From assembly GCA_045539595.1 (NCBI GenBank), contig JAZQFQ010000038.1, positions 1 through 64,000 of the forward strand: a stretch of 64,000 nucleotides of DNA. Direction: 5' to 3'. The stretch is from SIG701 sp045539595 (GTDB taxonomy: Bacteria > Bacillota > Clostridia > Oscillospirales > CAG-272). The notes beneath the pieces are model-generated. The model was not told the DNA's origin. It saw only the letters and a program-made list of their open reading frames with translations, and searched no databases. Below are positions 8,120 to 15,891 of this stretch, one piece after another; within the stretch, counting starts at the first letter, position 1, and the number at the start of each line of letters is the position of its first letter. Both the position numbers and the translations under genes were made by a program.

Positions 8120-8155
8120 TACCTGCGCCGCCAAGCGGCGGCGCAGGTCTTTAAG
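8120..8155 (+). terminator. GC-rich terminator after the secreted-protein gene
   Basis: CCTGCGCCGCC and GGCGGCGCAGG flank an AAGC loop, with TCTTTAAG after. Just upstream, short GTGCT...AGCAC repeats (8058-8110) form smaller hairpins of unknown use. Confidence 0.85.
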
Positions 8156-8274
8156 ATAAATCCCAATTTGACGATGTGTTCTTGGTTGTTTAGTTCAAAC
8201 TGTTATGTGCATTATGCATAATTTCAGGGGGGCACTGTTTATTTATATGAATAATGGAATTCCGCAGGATGTTG

Positions 8275-8303
8275 TTGACAAAAATATCCATATATTGTAT
8301 AAT
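8275..8303 (+). promoter_or_regulatory. Consensus sigma-A promoter for the lipoprotein-ABC operon
   Basis: TTGACA (8275-8280), a 17-bp spacer, TATAAT (8298-8303), both perfect. It leaves a leader of about 145 nt before the first lipoprotein gene, containing a short peptide frame and a hairpin. Confidence 0.85.
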
Positions 8304-8375
8304 ATTAATACAATAATTTGTGCATTTTCCCGAAATCAAATCATCGGGGACACAAAACGTAATTGGAGTAAAATA

Positions 8376-8420
8376 ATGAAAAAAACAGCGTGGATTTTTA
8401 ACCTCACGCGTTGTATATAA
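8376..8420 (+). CDS. Possible 14-residue leader peptide
   Basis: MKKTAWIFNLTRCI preceded by TTGGAG with 7-bp spacing, inside the leader of the ABC operon. The coding part contains GCGTG...CACGC, a hairpin that a translating ribosome would cover. This may be an attenuator or chance; there is no obvious run of one control codon. Confidence 0.3.
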   Translation: MKKTAWIFNLTRCI

Positions 8421-8457
8421 ATGTTCATCGATACCAATCATTTTCAAGGAGGCGCGT

Positions 8458-9582
8458 ATGAAAAAATTGCTTTTTGTGTTGAGTTTGTCCGTGTTGGTTG
8501 CGAGTGCCGCCCTTTTGTGCACGTCGTGCCATAAGGATGTGCCGGAGGATGAACTTCTGCCGGTGGAGACGGATCCTGCGCAGAGTGAGGATGAAACCGA
8601 CACCTTTGATTCTTTCTTTACCGAAGAGCAGATTTCGGCCATGTCAGAAACCGACAAGCGGATTCTATGTGCCTATTCGGGAAAATCCACTGTGGAACAA
8701 ATTGGCGCCGAGCACTTGACGGGCAATAAAACCATCACCATAGTGGGCAAGCATCTGACAGCGGGAGAGTATATAGTATGTACGACCAATGGCGGATATG
8801 TATATAAAGACAATACCTATACGTTTGCAGAGGACACCGTCGGCGACTCTTTGGACGTGCTTCGCTATTTTACCGACGTGGAGAAACTGGCGATATATTA
8901 TAATCCCGGGGTAACGGATTTTTCGTTTCTTGCAGAAATGAAGAATCTGAAGGAATTGACACTGCTGTACAGCGGAGTGGAAGATTTGAGCGTGCTGAAA
9001 AACCACGCTAAACTGGAGAAATTGTCCGTAACTGCGGCATTGCAATTTTCCAAACTGGAGCTGCATCCCGACGCTCCTCTGAAAGAGGTGGCCATCGAGG
9101 GAGCTCTCCTTTCCGATATGTCCATCTTCGGCCGGTATTCATCCTTGACAAGCTTGAGCATTTCCTTCAGCCGAGTTCCCCTCATTAACACGGATGTGTA
9201 TGCCCAACTGCCGAATCTGAGCTGGATAGTGTGCATTGCACCCGATACAGATTTCCGTTTTCTGCAGAAATTGCCTGCGGATCTATCCTTGAACATGCTG
9301 CGGATCGGCGGTACGGATAACATCTCGCTGGAGAATATTCCGCCGCTTGCTACCCTTCTCAACTTCGATTTGTATGAGTGTTCCGGGGTGGATCTGACGC
9401 CGCTGGATGCGTTTGCCGGCTCGATTGGACTGGTAGGGGTAACGGACGTAGTCCGCGGTGTGCGTACAACGAGCGGTGCGGATGATCTGCGTGAATCTGC
9501 GAGTTCGGCGCCGACCTTAAAAAACTTGTATTGGGAAGATAACAACTACACGTTTCAGGCATATCTCCCGGTAGAAAACTGA
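8458..9582 (+). CDS. Leucine-rich-repeat lipoprotein
   Basis: A 374-residue exported protein with a lipoprotein-like signal (residues 1-24 ending LLCTSC, not a perfect lipobox). An acidic linker (25-60) is followed by repeats of about 22 residues with LRR spacing, for example FLAEMKNLKELTLLYSGVED and LSVLKNHAKLEKLSV. Such repeats bind protein partners at the cell surface. It is the first gene of an operon with a second lipoprotein and an ABC transporter (24 bp to the next gene). RBS AAGGAGG lies 7 bp before the ATG. It may act as a sensor or substrate-binding partner of the transporter; that is inference. Confidence 0.75.
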   Translation: MKKLLFVLSLSVLVASAALLCTSCHKDVPEDELLPVETDPAQSEDETDTFDSFFTEEQISAMSETDKRILCAYSGKSTVEQIGAEHLTGNKTITIVGKHLTAGEYIVCTTNGGYVYKDNTYTFAEDTVGDSLDVLRYFTDVEKLAIYYNPGVTDFSFLAEMKNLKELTLLYSGVEDLSVLKNHAKLEKLSVTAALQFSKLELHPDAPLKEVAIEGALLSDMSIFGRYSSLTSLSISFSRVPLINTDVYAQLPNLSWIVCIAPDTDFRFLQKLPADLSLNMLRIGGTDNISLENIPPLATLLNFDLYECSGVDLTPLDAFAGSIGLVGVTDVVRGVRTTSGADDLRESASSAPTLKNLYWEDNNYTFQAYLPVEN

Positions 9583-9605
9583 TCGAATGAAAGTGTGAGG
9601 CGCAT

Positions 9606-10100
9606 ATGAAAAAATACAAACGATTGCTTGTGCTGCTTCTCATGCTCCTGCCGGCTTTGGCGGGATGCGTGGCGGAGGTGGAGGTCATCCCGGACGCAAG
9701 GGAAACCTTCGTGATCGATTGGGAATCGCCGGTGTTTGCGCCGAAGGCAGGGCAGGAGGAATATGTGCAGACAGTGCTTTTGCCCGCCTTGCAAAAAACA
9801 GAGGCGATGTACAATGTATCTGCAGAGGAACGTGCAGCGCTGCGGCAGGAAACATGCTCGCACAGAACCACAAGGTATTTCTATGACAACGATACCCACA
9901 CACAGTTCTGTACGCTGTGCCGGAAGAATCTGGAAACCGCCCCCCATGAGGGAGATACATACACATATGCCGGTGCTCTGTATTTGGACGATTCCGTAAC
10001 CGTGTATTTGTATGTATCCAAGTGTGCGTGCGGCGGCGTGGCCAAGTGTTTATACTCCACAAAGCTGTATATTGAATACTATCAGCAGTACGGGGGATAA
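9606..10100 (+). CDS. Small cysteine-rich lipoprotein
   Basis: A 164-residue lipoprotein: signal KYKRLLVLLLMLLPALAGC with a canonical lipobox LAGC at about residues 18-21. The mature domain has CSH near 86, CTLCRK near 102 and CACGG near 139, a set of Cys and His that could bind a metal or form disulfides. I know no family name. It lies between the LRR lipoprotein and two FtsX-like permeases, 4 bp before the first permease. It may be an accessory subunit of the transporter; this rests only on operon position. Confidence 0.7.
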   Translation: MKKYKRLLVLLLMLLPALAGCVAEVEVIPDARETFVIDWESPVFAPKAGQEEYVQTVLLPALQKTEAMYNVSAEERAALRQETCSHRTTRYFYDNDTHTQFCTLCRKNLETAPHEGDTYTYAGALYLDDSVTVYLYVSKCACGGVAKCLYSTKLYIEYYQQYGG

Positions 10101-10104
10101 GCTT

Positions 10105-11487
10105 ATGACGAATAAAACGAAACGCTTTGGTGGTATAAAGCGCATCTTTACCAATGTGTGGCGGCTTCGCTCCGGCTACTGCATTCTTGCGCTGATCGCC
10201 TTTCTCGGCGCAGTTGCCACATTGTTTGTGCTCATGATGTACACCTGTGCGTCTCATTTGAACCGGATGATGAACCTTCCTTATATGGAGTATTATTTGG
10301 TGCAGACAAAGGACGAAATCACCTATGCCGGACGGTTGGAAGGATTTACATCCGAGTTGGACGTGAACGGTCTCTCTATGTACTACAATATGATCTGTTT
10401 TGATGCAGTAGAGGATATATTTCACACCACGCGGTACCGGGCACCGAATAATACGCTTCTCATGTTTGATATGAGCGGAAAAGCGGAGAGCAAGCCGGGA
10501 CAGTATCTTCCTGTGACGGTTATCCGCGACAGCCAATACAGTACCCCCTTCGCGGAGGGAACGCTTTCCTTGGTGCGGGGGCGGCATCTGACATCGTGGG
10601 ATGCGGCCGAGGAAGCCCATGTTCTGCTCATGGAAGAAAACTTGGCGGAACTGAACGGCCTCACATTGGGAGATACGGTGTTGTTCGGCGAGGAAAGTAC
10701 GGAGTACCGCATTGTGGGTATTTTCCACACCAATGTTTTGTCGGGCGGCGGCCGCGATAATCAGTCCATGGAATATAACCAGATTTACGCATCCGATAAG
10801 CCAGCGCAAGCGAAAGGCGGTTCGGAAACCCGGGATCTGTACATAAAATTCAAGCCCGGCATCTCGGAGGAGGACGCGCAAATGTTCTTTTCCGCGATTC
10901 TGGTCAGCACCGTGGGCGGCAATTCCGCTTACGATCCCGCCAACTGGCGCATGATTTCCGTGGAAGACGTGAACCGTTCTTTGAATCACGGTGCGCAGAC
11001 GGTGTACCGAATTGCTCTGTGGTCGGGGATCATGCTGCTCTTGATTGTGGCGGCGGCGGTATGGGTGTTCTGTACTGTCCTGCTTCGCTCTCGTCGGGGG
11101 GAGATCCTGACATTGCGGGCGCTGGGCGAGAAAAATGGAAAGACTATGATTTGTTTCCTTGGGGAACTGTTTCTGTGTACAATCCCCTCGGCTCTAGTGG
11201 GGGTGGGTTTCTGTCTGGTGTTTCTTTTGGATAACGTACAGAACGTGTTTCTGCATTTCGCTAACCAGATCTCCGTGGACAATATCCATGCTACCAGCAC
11301 CTTGTATGTGCAGGATATCTTGAACTTCAGTGATGACGTAAGCACGAGTATATCCCCTCTTTTGGCAATGGAACATGCGTGGATTACGGTGGGAGCAATA
11401 GCTGCCGTTGTTGTGGTGTGCGGTATATGGCACGCATGGCAGATAAAGCGCACTTCCACCATTACCATGCTGTCTGAAAAACGATAG
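10105..11487 (+). CDS. ABC transporter permease, FtsX/MacB type (first)
   Basis: A 460-residue permease. One transmembrane helix near the N-terminus (GYCILALIAFLGAVATLFVL) is followed by a large extracytoplasmic MacB-like domain (about 55-300), then three helices in the C-terminal FtsX domain (IMLLLIVAAAVWVFCTVLL; a middle helix near residue 370; a last one near 430). This layout belongs to mechanotransmission-type ABC systems that act on lipoproteins, peptides or the envelope. The start is ATG 10105, 4 bp after the lipoprotein stop. The partner permease and ATPase follow directly. Confidence 0.85.
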   Translation: MTNKTKRFGGIKRIFTNVWRLRSGYCILALIAFLGAVATLFVLMMYTCASHLNRMMNLPYMEYYLVQTKDEITYAGRLEGFTSELDVNGLSMYYNMICFDAVEDIFHTTRYRAPNNTLLMFDMSGKAESKPGQYLPVTVIRDSQYSTPFAEGTLSLVRGRHLTSWDAAEEAHVLLMEENLAELNGLTLGDTVLFGEESTEYRIVGIFHTNVLSGGGRDNQSMEYNQIYASDKPAQAKGGSETRDLYIKFKPGISEEDAQMFFSAILVSTVGGNSAYDPANWRMISVEDVNRSLNHGAQTVYRIALWSGIMLLLIVAAAVWVFCTVLLRSRRGEILTLRALGEKNGKTMICFLGELFLCTIPSALVGVGFCLVFLLDNVQNVFLHFANQISVDNIHATSTLYVQDILNFSDDVSTSISPLLAMEHAWITVGAIAAVVVVCGIWHAWQIKRTSTITMLSEKR

Positions 11488-11503
11488 AAAGGAGCTGTCT
11501 GTT

Positions 11504-12772
11504 ATGTTTTATGTACGACTGGTTTTTGTCAACATCCGACGGCTCATGAAATATACATTGCCGCTGTTTTGCTTGTCGGTTCTGATTGCGGGATGCGTCT
11601 GCTACATTAGCGGTGTACATAGGGTATCGGAGGAGATGCTGGAGCGGGTCGCGGGGAAGTATACCACCGTTGTCCGTGCCGTGATGTATGCCTCCCGCCC
11701 AGATATTGATTTGAATAAATCATCCAATATAACATTGGATGAAGTGCACGCCATGGCGGAAGTGGATGGTGTGGCATCCTATACCGGTATCATGAGTTAT
11801 TCCAGCGCTCTGCGGGTGTGGCACATCAACTGTCCGGTGGATGCCATTCTTGCGGAGGATCTGGAAACTGTCAACGGTTTCGCCAACGAGCAGGTGTATG
11901 TGTTTGCCGTCAAGAACACGGAATTTTGCCCGAAACTGACGCTTCTTGAGGGAAGACATATTTCCGATACAGCGGATGGGGACGGAACCTCTCGAAACGT
12001 GCTGATCTCCAAAGAAATGGCGGACATCTTCCAGCTCGGTGTGGGCGATATCTTTTCCACCATGGCTGCCTCTGCGGAGCGTGGAGATGCCCTGTTCTAT
12101 AACGGTTCCTTTACTGTGGTAGGAATCGTGGAGACTGATTTGACCGGGCAAAGTAGGGTGCAGATTTTTGTCCCTCTGGAAACGGCCTTGCCGCATAATT
12201 TTGATGCATATCATGCGGGAAATCCTGAGAAATATCCCACGCCCGGCAGTTTGGAGTTTACGTATGATGTGGGGCTTGTTTTGGCAGATTCCGAAGATGC
12301 TCTTTTTGTTGTTTCCCAAGCATCCAAGATTCTTGCGCGTGAAGATTATGCTTTGCAGGCAAACGATTTTGAATACAAAAAGGAAGTATATCCCATCCGT
12401 ACCATGATGGAACTGAACGATATTATCGGCACTGCGGTGCTGGCCTGTGCAGTAGTGTTTTTCCTTTTGATTACGGTACAGTCTGTGCGTGTACGGGCTC
12501 GTGAGATCGCTGTCCTGCGTCTGCTTGCCTGTCCGAGAACGGTTTCCTATGCGTTGTTTCTTCTGGAAAAGTGCGTCCTGCTTGCCGGCGGTTTTGCTGT
12601 GGGAAGTGTGTGCGGCTGGGTGATGGCTCGGCAGTACGCCCGGAATGCGGTAATCACAGGCGGGGATGTGGGAATCCTTCTTGCCATCGGCGGCGCGTGC
12701 CTTTTGCTTATCGCGCTCATACTGCTTTGCTATGATCTCAAAAAACCTATGGAGGTACTATCTGATGAATAA
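11504..12772 (+). CDS. ABC transporter permease, FtsX/MacB type (second)
   Basis: A 422-residue permease with the same layout as the preceding gene: an N-terminal helix (LPLFCLSVLIAGCVCYI, about 20-36), an outer domain to about residue 300, and three C-terminal helices including AVVFFLLITVQSVRVRAREI and LLIALILLCYDLKK. Two different permeases imply a heterodimeric membrane core. RBS AAAGGAGC lies 8 bp before the ATG; the gap to the first permease is 16 bp. The ATPase gene overlaps its end by 8 bp. Substrate unknown. Confidence 0.85.
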   Translation: MFYVRLVFVNIRRLMKYTLPLFCLSVLIAGCVCYISGVHRVSEEMLERVAGKYTTVVRAVMYASRPDIDLNKSSNITLDEVHAMAEVDGVASYTGIMSYSSALRVWHINCPVDAILAEDLETVNGFANEQVYVFAVKNTEFCPKLTLLEGRHISDTADGDGTSRNVLISKEMADIFQLGVGDIFSTMAASAERGDALFYNGSFTVVGIVETDLTGQSRVQIFVPLETALPHNFDAYHAGNPEKYPTPGSLEFTYDVGLVLADSEDALFVVSQASKILAREDYALQANDFEYKKEVYPIRTMMELNDIIGTAVLACAVVFFLLITVQSVRVRAREIAVLRLLACPRTVSYALFLLEKCVLLAGGFAVGSVCGWVMARQYARNAVITGGDVGILLAIGGACLLLIALILLCYDLKKPMEVLSDE

Positions 12773-13448
12773 TGAGTCAGCTTTACTGTCTGTCCGTCAT
12801 GCGGTGTACGATTATCGTACAAAAGCAGAAACGGTTCATGCTTTGCGGGATGTTTCATTGGATTTCCACGCCGGAATGATGTATGCGGTTGTGGGACGGT
12901 CTGGATCGGGTAAATCCACGCTTTTGTCCATGATCGCGGGATTTGATCGATTGAAGGCGGGGGAGATTCTGGTGAACGGAGAGAATCTCAGTAAAATGGA
13001 TCCTGAGACATACCGCCGTAAACATGTCGGCATGGTGTTTCAGGCGTATCATTTGATCCCGCAGCTTACGGTATCTGAGAATATTCGCCTGGCTATGGAG
13101 ATTGCAGGCTATGTCTGCAATGATGTACATTCCTATGTGAATACTTTGCTCGAAAAAGTGGGATTGGATGCGTCGTATGCGAAAAAGCGGGTGACCCGTC
13201 TGTCCGGCGGTGAACAGCAGAGAGTGGCAGTGGCGCGCGCTGTTTCTACTCATGCTGACATTCTATTGGCGGATGAGCCCACGGGCAATCTGGATGACGA
13301 AAACGCCGAAATGATCGTGGATCTACTGTACAGAATGGCGCACGAGGACGGAAAGTGCGTTATTATGGTTACCCACTCTTTGGAATTGGCCCAAAAGTGC
13401 GATCAGATTTATCGGCTTGCCGGTGGGAAAAATGCGGCGGCTGTGTAA
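12765..13448 (+). CDS. ABC transporter ATP-binding protein, MacB/LolD type
   Basis: A 227-residue ATPase with every nucleotide-binding motif intact: Walker A GRSGSGKST (about 44-52), Q-loop VFQAYHL, signature LSGGEQQRVAVARA, Walker B ILLADEPTGNLDDE and switch His in MVTHS. The signature and the DEPTGNLD form are typical of the LolD/MacB/FtsE branch that pairs with FtsX-like permeases. I chose ATG 12765 because it has GGAGG 8 bp upstream and overlaps the permease stop. It closes the operon; a terminator follows at 13543. Confidence 0.92.
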   Translation: MNNESALLSVRHAVYDYRTKAETVHALRDVSLDFHAGMMYAVVGRSGSGKSTLLSMIAGFDRLKAGEILVNGENLSKMDPETYRRKHVGMVFQAYHLIPQLTVSENIRLAMEIAGYVCNDVHSYVNTLLEKVGLDASYAKKRVTRLSGGEQQRVAVARAVSTHADILLADEPTGNLDDENAEMIVDLLYRMAHEDGKCVIMVTHSLELAQKCDQIYRLAGGKNAAAV

Positions 13449-13542
13449 ATGTTACCAAGGTGACATCAACATCCGACTTTAGTTGAAGTAATTTAACGGA
13501 GGCCTCTCCGCGTTACATGGCGCACTCGCCGCGCAGCAAATA

Positions 13543-13588
13543 AAAACAGTAGATTGATACAATCATATCGAGCTACTGTTTTCTTTTT
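13543..13588 (+). terminator. Terminator of the ABC operon
   Basis: AAAACAGTAG (13543-13552) and CTACTGTTTT (13573-13582), followed by CTTTTTGT. The rest of the 339-bp gap holds the lexA promoter and nothing else I can support. Confidence 0.8.
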
Positions 13589-13722
13589 GTGTTAAAACTC
13601 AGTCGAAATTCTCCGTGAATCAAAGAACCATTTTGCTTTTGATGAACACACTTGCATGCTCCACGCAATATCCGCCCCGCAGGAAACAAAGATAACATCT
13701 GAAACAACTTGTCTCAAACATC

Positions 13723-13772
13723 TTGACAAAACCTTGAACTTATGTTAGAATATTATTGGAACAGTTTGTTTC
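13723..13772 (+). promoter_or_regulatory. Promoter and possible operator of the LexA-type gene
   Basis: TTGACA (13723-13728), a 17-bp spacer, TAGAAT (13746-13751). Just downstream lies GGAACAGTTTGTTTCC (13757-13772), an imperfect dyad resembling a Gram-positive LexA box but with one base too many between the half sites. Promoter likely; operator uncertain. Confidence 0.6.
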
Positions 13773-13787
13773 CGCATTGGAGGCACC

Positions 13788-14417
13788 ATGAAAAACATCC
13801 GAAATGAAGCAAAATCCACGATCGTTGAGTACATCGATCAGTATTACAGCAACTACAGAGCAATCCCTTCCGTGCGCGATATTGCGTCAGGCACGGGGAT
13901 CTCCGTTTCCACCGTGCACCGCTGTCTCAAGGACATGAAGGAGAATGGCGAGCTGGAATATCACGGCAGACGTTCGGTCAGCACGCAGCGTATAGAAATG
14001 GAAGGAAGACATCCCGCCATGGCCGTGCTTGGCTACGTTGCCTGCGGCGAGGGGCAGGAAGAGACGGAAGAAATCATTGAGTACATCCGCATGCCGGAAT
14101 CGCTGATCGGGCAAGGCGAATTCTTTGCGCTGATTGCGAAGGGCGAATCGATGGTGGATGCGGGAATCGCTCCCGGCGATTACGTTGTGATCCGCAAGCA
14201 GAACACGGCGGAGATCGGCGATATCGTGGTTGCACTGGATCAAGGCGCAAACAATCTGAAGGTGCTGGGCTACAATAAAAAACGCGAGCGGTATTTCCTG
14301 CGTTCCTGCAATGAAGACCGAGAGCGATACAAAGATATCTATCCCGAGGAACTGCAGATCCGGGGCGTGGCGGTCTGTGTGTCGAAGAAGCTGGGGAAAG
14401 TGGATGTGGGTAAGTGA
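13788..14417 (+). CDS. lexA: LexA-type SOS repressor / S24 peptidase
   Basis: A 209-residue LexA-like repressor that would cleave itself when RecA is activated by DNA damage. The N-terminal winged helix covers residues 1-65 (IPSVRDIASGTGISVSTVHR as recognition region). The S24 peptidase part has Ser 121 in KGESMVD and Lys 158 in NNLKVLG. The cleavage bond is Cys86-Gly87 (GYVACGEG) where most LexA proteins have Ala-Gly; UmuD also uses Cys-Gly. RBS TTGGAGGC is 5 bp before the ATG. Its place in element 2 suggests SOS control of the element, in addition to or instead of the chromosomal regulon. Confidence 0.88.
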   Translation: MKNIRNEAKSTIVEYIDQYYSNYRAIPSVRDIASGTGISVSTVHRCLKDMKENGELEYHGRRSVSTQRIEMEGRHPAMAVLGYVACGEGQEETEEIIEYIRMPESLIGQGEFFALIAKGESMVDAGIAPGDYVVIRKQNTAEIGDIVVALDQGANNLKVLGYNKKRERYFLRSCNEDRERYKDIYPEELQIRGVAVCVSKKLGKVDVGK

Positions 14418-14455
14418 ATGCTTGGAAAGAGGCAGCATAAAAGGAGAACAAAAAC

Positions 14456-14785
14456 ATGAAATATGTTCTTATCACGCCATGTAAGGATTGTGTTTTAGCG
14501 GAGATCTCCGAAAAAGTGTCTGCAAAACTAAACCAAACAATCAAGCAGACCAAATGGCTGAGTTGGAAGCACATCCATGATGTGAACGGAAAAGACAGAC
14601 TGCAATGGTATATCGCAGCAGATACCACCGAAGATAAAGAAAACAGATTAATTCAATTTGCAGCCCTTTTGTGCGAAGAAGAAGGATATGAACCTTCATC
14701 GCGAATATGTCCGCATGATTTATACTATGAAGATTATGAAAAATATTTTTTGGAGATACAGATAAGGAGTTATAATGCCCGATAG
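14456..14785 (+). CDS. Hypothetical protein, 109 residues
   Basis: No family recognised. A mixed alpha/beta protein starting MKYVLITPCKDCVLAEISEK, with a CKDC pair near residues 9-12, a Trp-rich centre (WLSWKHIHD) and an acidic end. RBS AAAAGGAGAAC lies 6 bp upstream of the ATG. It follows lexA by 38 bp and overlaps the next small gene by 11 bp, so it is probably co-transcribed. Composition matches its neighbours. Confidence 0.6.
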   Translation: MKYVLITPCKDCVLAEISEKVSAKLNQTIKQTKWLSWKHIHDVNGKDRLQWYIAADTTEDKENRLIQFAALLCEEEGYEPSSRICPHDLYYEDYEKYFLEIQIRSYNAR

Positions 14786-15035
14786 AACCCGTCCCGATGA
14801 CGGCTGCCGTCATATGCCAAAACTGAAATGTCCGTACGGAAACCACCGCTTCGCCGATGTGCCGGATGTAAATTTCCGCAACGTGTTGGAACTGCGCAAG
14901 CTGAAAGAATCTGAATCGCTCGGCTACGGCGATTCGATTCTCATTTGTCCGAAATGTCAGCAGTCGGTCGTTCTCAGTGTAAAAATCCTGCGCCAACCGC
15001 CAATGCATACCGCGGTCCGTGCGCAAACCATATAA
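14775..15035 (+). CDS. Small zinc-ribbon-like protein
   Basis: An 86-residue protein with KCPYGNHRFADVP near residue 18 and LICPKCQQSV near 57. This resembles zinc-ribbon proteins of the KCPxC...CPKC type common in clostridial mobile elements, but the first knuckle has CPYG instead of CPxC, so one ligand may be missing. Two starts are possible: ATG 14775 with AAGGAG 5 bp upstream (chosen), or ATG 14814 directly before the ribbon. Function unknown. Confidence 0.55.
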   Translation: MPDRTRPDDGCRHMPKLKCPYGNHRFADVPDVNFRNVLELRKLKESESLGYGDSILICPKCQQSVVLSVKILRQPPMHTAVRAQTI

Positions 15036-15108
15036 CTGCCGCTTCGCGCGGCGAAACCATTCTATCCTCCCGGCTGTGAATTCGGGAACACACTTATAAA
15101 GTCAGGGT

Positions 15109-15182
15109 CGGAATCTGCATAACAATCTGATACAAATCCTACGGGATGATTGTGTTTTATTGTTGTGCGGATTCCGTTTTTT
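15109..15182 (+). terminator. Long hairpin with U-tract before the excisionase-like gene
   Basis: CGGAATCTGCATAACAAT (15109-15126) pairs with ATTGTTGTGCGGATTCCG (15159-15176) over 18 positions, the two non-Watson-Crick positions being G-T pairs, followed by TTTTTTAT. It is a good terminator and could be an attenuator, as it lies only 20 bp before the next ribosome binding site region. Confidence 0.7.
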
Positions 15183-15201
15183 ATTTGAAAGGAGAACCAT
15201 C

Positions 15202-15405
15202 ATGAAAAAATGCACCTACAAAAACTATGAAGATCTCCCGCTGATGCTGAACGCCGAGACAGTTGGTAATGCACTCGGCATCTCCCGTTCATCCGCGTAC
15301 GAGCTTATGAGAAAAGAAGGATTCCCGGCGCTGTGGATCGAGGGTCGTGTTGTTGTGCCGCGGGATAAGTTTATCGAATGGGTCGAACAGAACACGGGAA
15401 AGTGA
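15202..15405 (+). CDS. Excisionase-like helix-turn-helix protein
   Basis: A 67-residue protein of the excisionase/HTH_17 family: LPLMLNAETVGNALGISRSS, then AYELMRKEGFPALWIEGRVV and PRDKFIEWVEQ, a winged helix with a final anchoring helix. Proteins like this assist element excision or regulate the int genes. The start is ATG 15202 behind GAAAGGAGAACC. It opens a short run of genes leading to the two integrases, so it is the most likely excisionase of element 2. Confidence 0.8.
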   Translation: MKKCTYKNYEDLPLMLNAETVGNALGISRSSAYELMRKEGFPALWIEGRVVVPRDKFIEWVEQNTGK

Positions 15406-15414
15406 GGTACAGTA

Positions 15415-15891
15415 TTGAACAATTCAAATGATCTGAATGATTACACCCTTGAAGGGTTCAAAGAAATCCTGCGGGAAGCCTGTTTCTATCCGGACAGAAT
15501 TCCGGGGCAGATCAATCTCGGTGCGGAAATGTGCGAGAAGTATGCTTTACAGGCGTTGTGGTTTGTACGGGAAATCCGGTTCAAGAATTTTGTCTGCTCA
15601 CAGCAAAGTGTGCGCGAATTGCTTTTGAACGGAATGACCGTATCCGAACTGGATATAGCAGAGCATCACGTGAAAGCAACACTGGGAGGCGGGCGGCACC
15701 GGCTCGTCGCGAAAGTTCTGTTTTTCTATCTCGTGTTCGGAAATGATCTTTGGGGACCTCATTATGCAAAAGAAATTACATCGGATGCTATCGTGAAAAT
15801 GCTATTGTTTTTTCTGAAGCATGCGGAATTTGATTTCGGCGAAGGATCGTTTGAAACGGAGGTGCTTGCATATGGACGGAAGCAGAATTGA
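15415..15891 (+). CDS. Hypothetical protein with TTG start
   Basis: A 158-residue helical protein with no family I can name. It shares phrases with the N-terminal half of the next gene: Y..D..P...I.......Y.LQALWFVREI and Y....KIAFEVQYSLRLLWEA, and SVRELLLNGMTVSEL with RVREILYSDLTLEIL. The two adjacent genes may therefore be related by duplication, this copy lacking the winged-helix part. The start is TTG 15415 behind GTGAGGT; the frame overlaps the next gene by 20 bp. Confidence 0.55.
   Translation: MNNSNDLNDYTLEGFKEILREACFYPDRIPGQINLGAEMCEKYALQALWFVREIRFKNFVCSQQSVRELLLNGMTVSELDIAEHHVKATLGGGRHRLVAKVLFFYLVFGNDLWGPHYAKEITSDAIVKMLLFFLKHAEFDFGEGSFETEVLAYGRKQN

Noticed and set aside
13757..13772. 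Standard Gram-positive SOS box before the LexA-type gene
   Set aside because: The dyad GGAACA...TGTTTCC has one base too many between half sites for the CGAAC-N4-GTTCG type; kept only as a possible operator.
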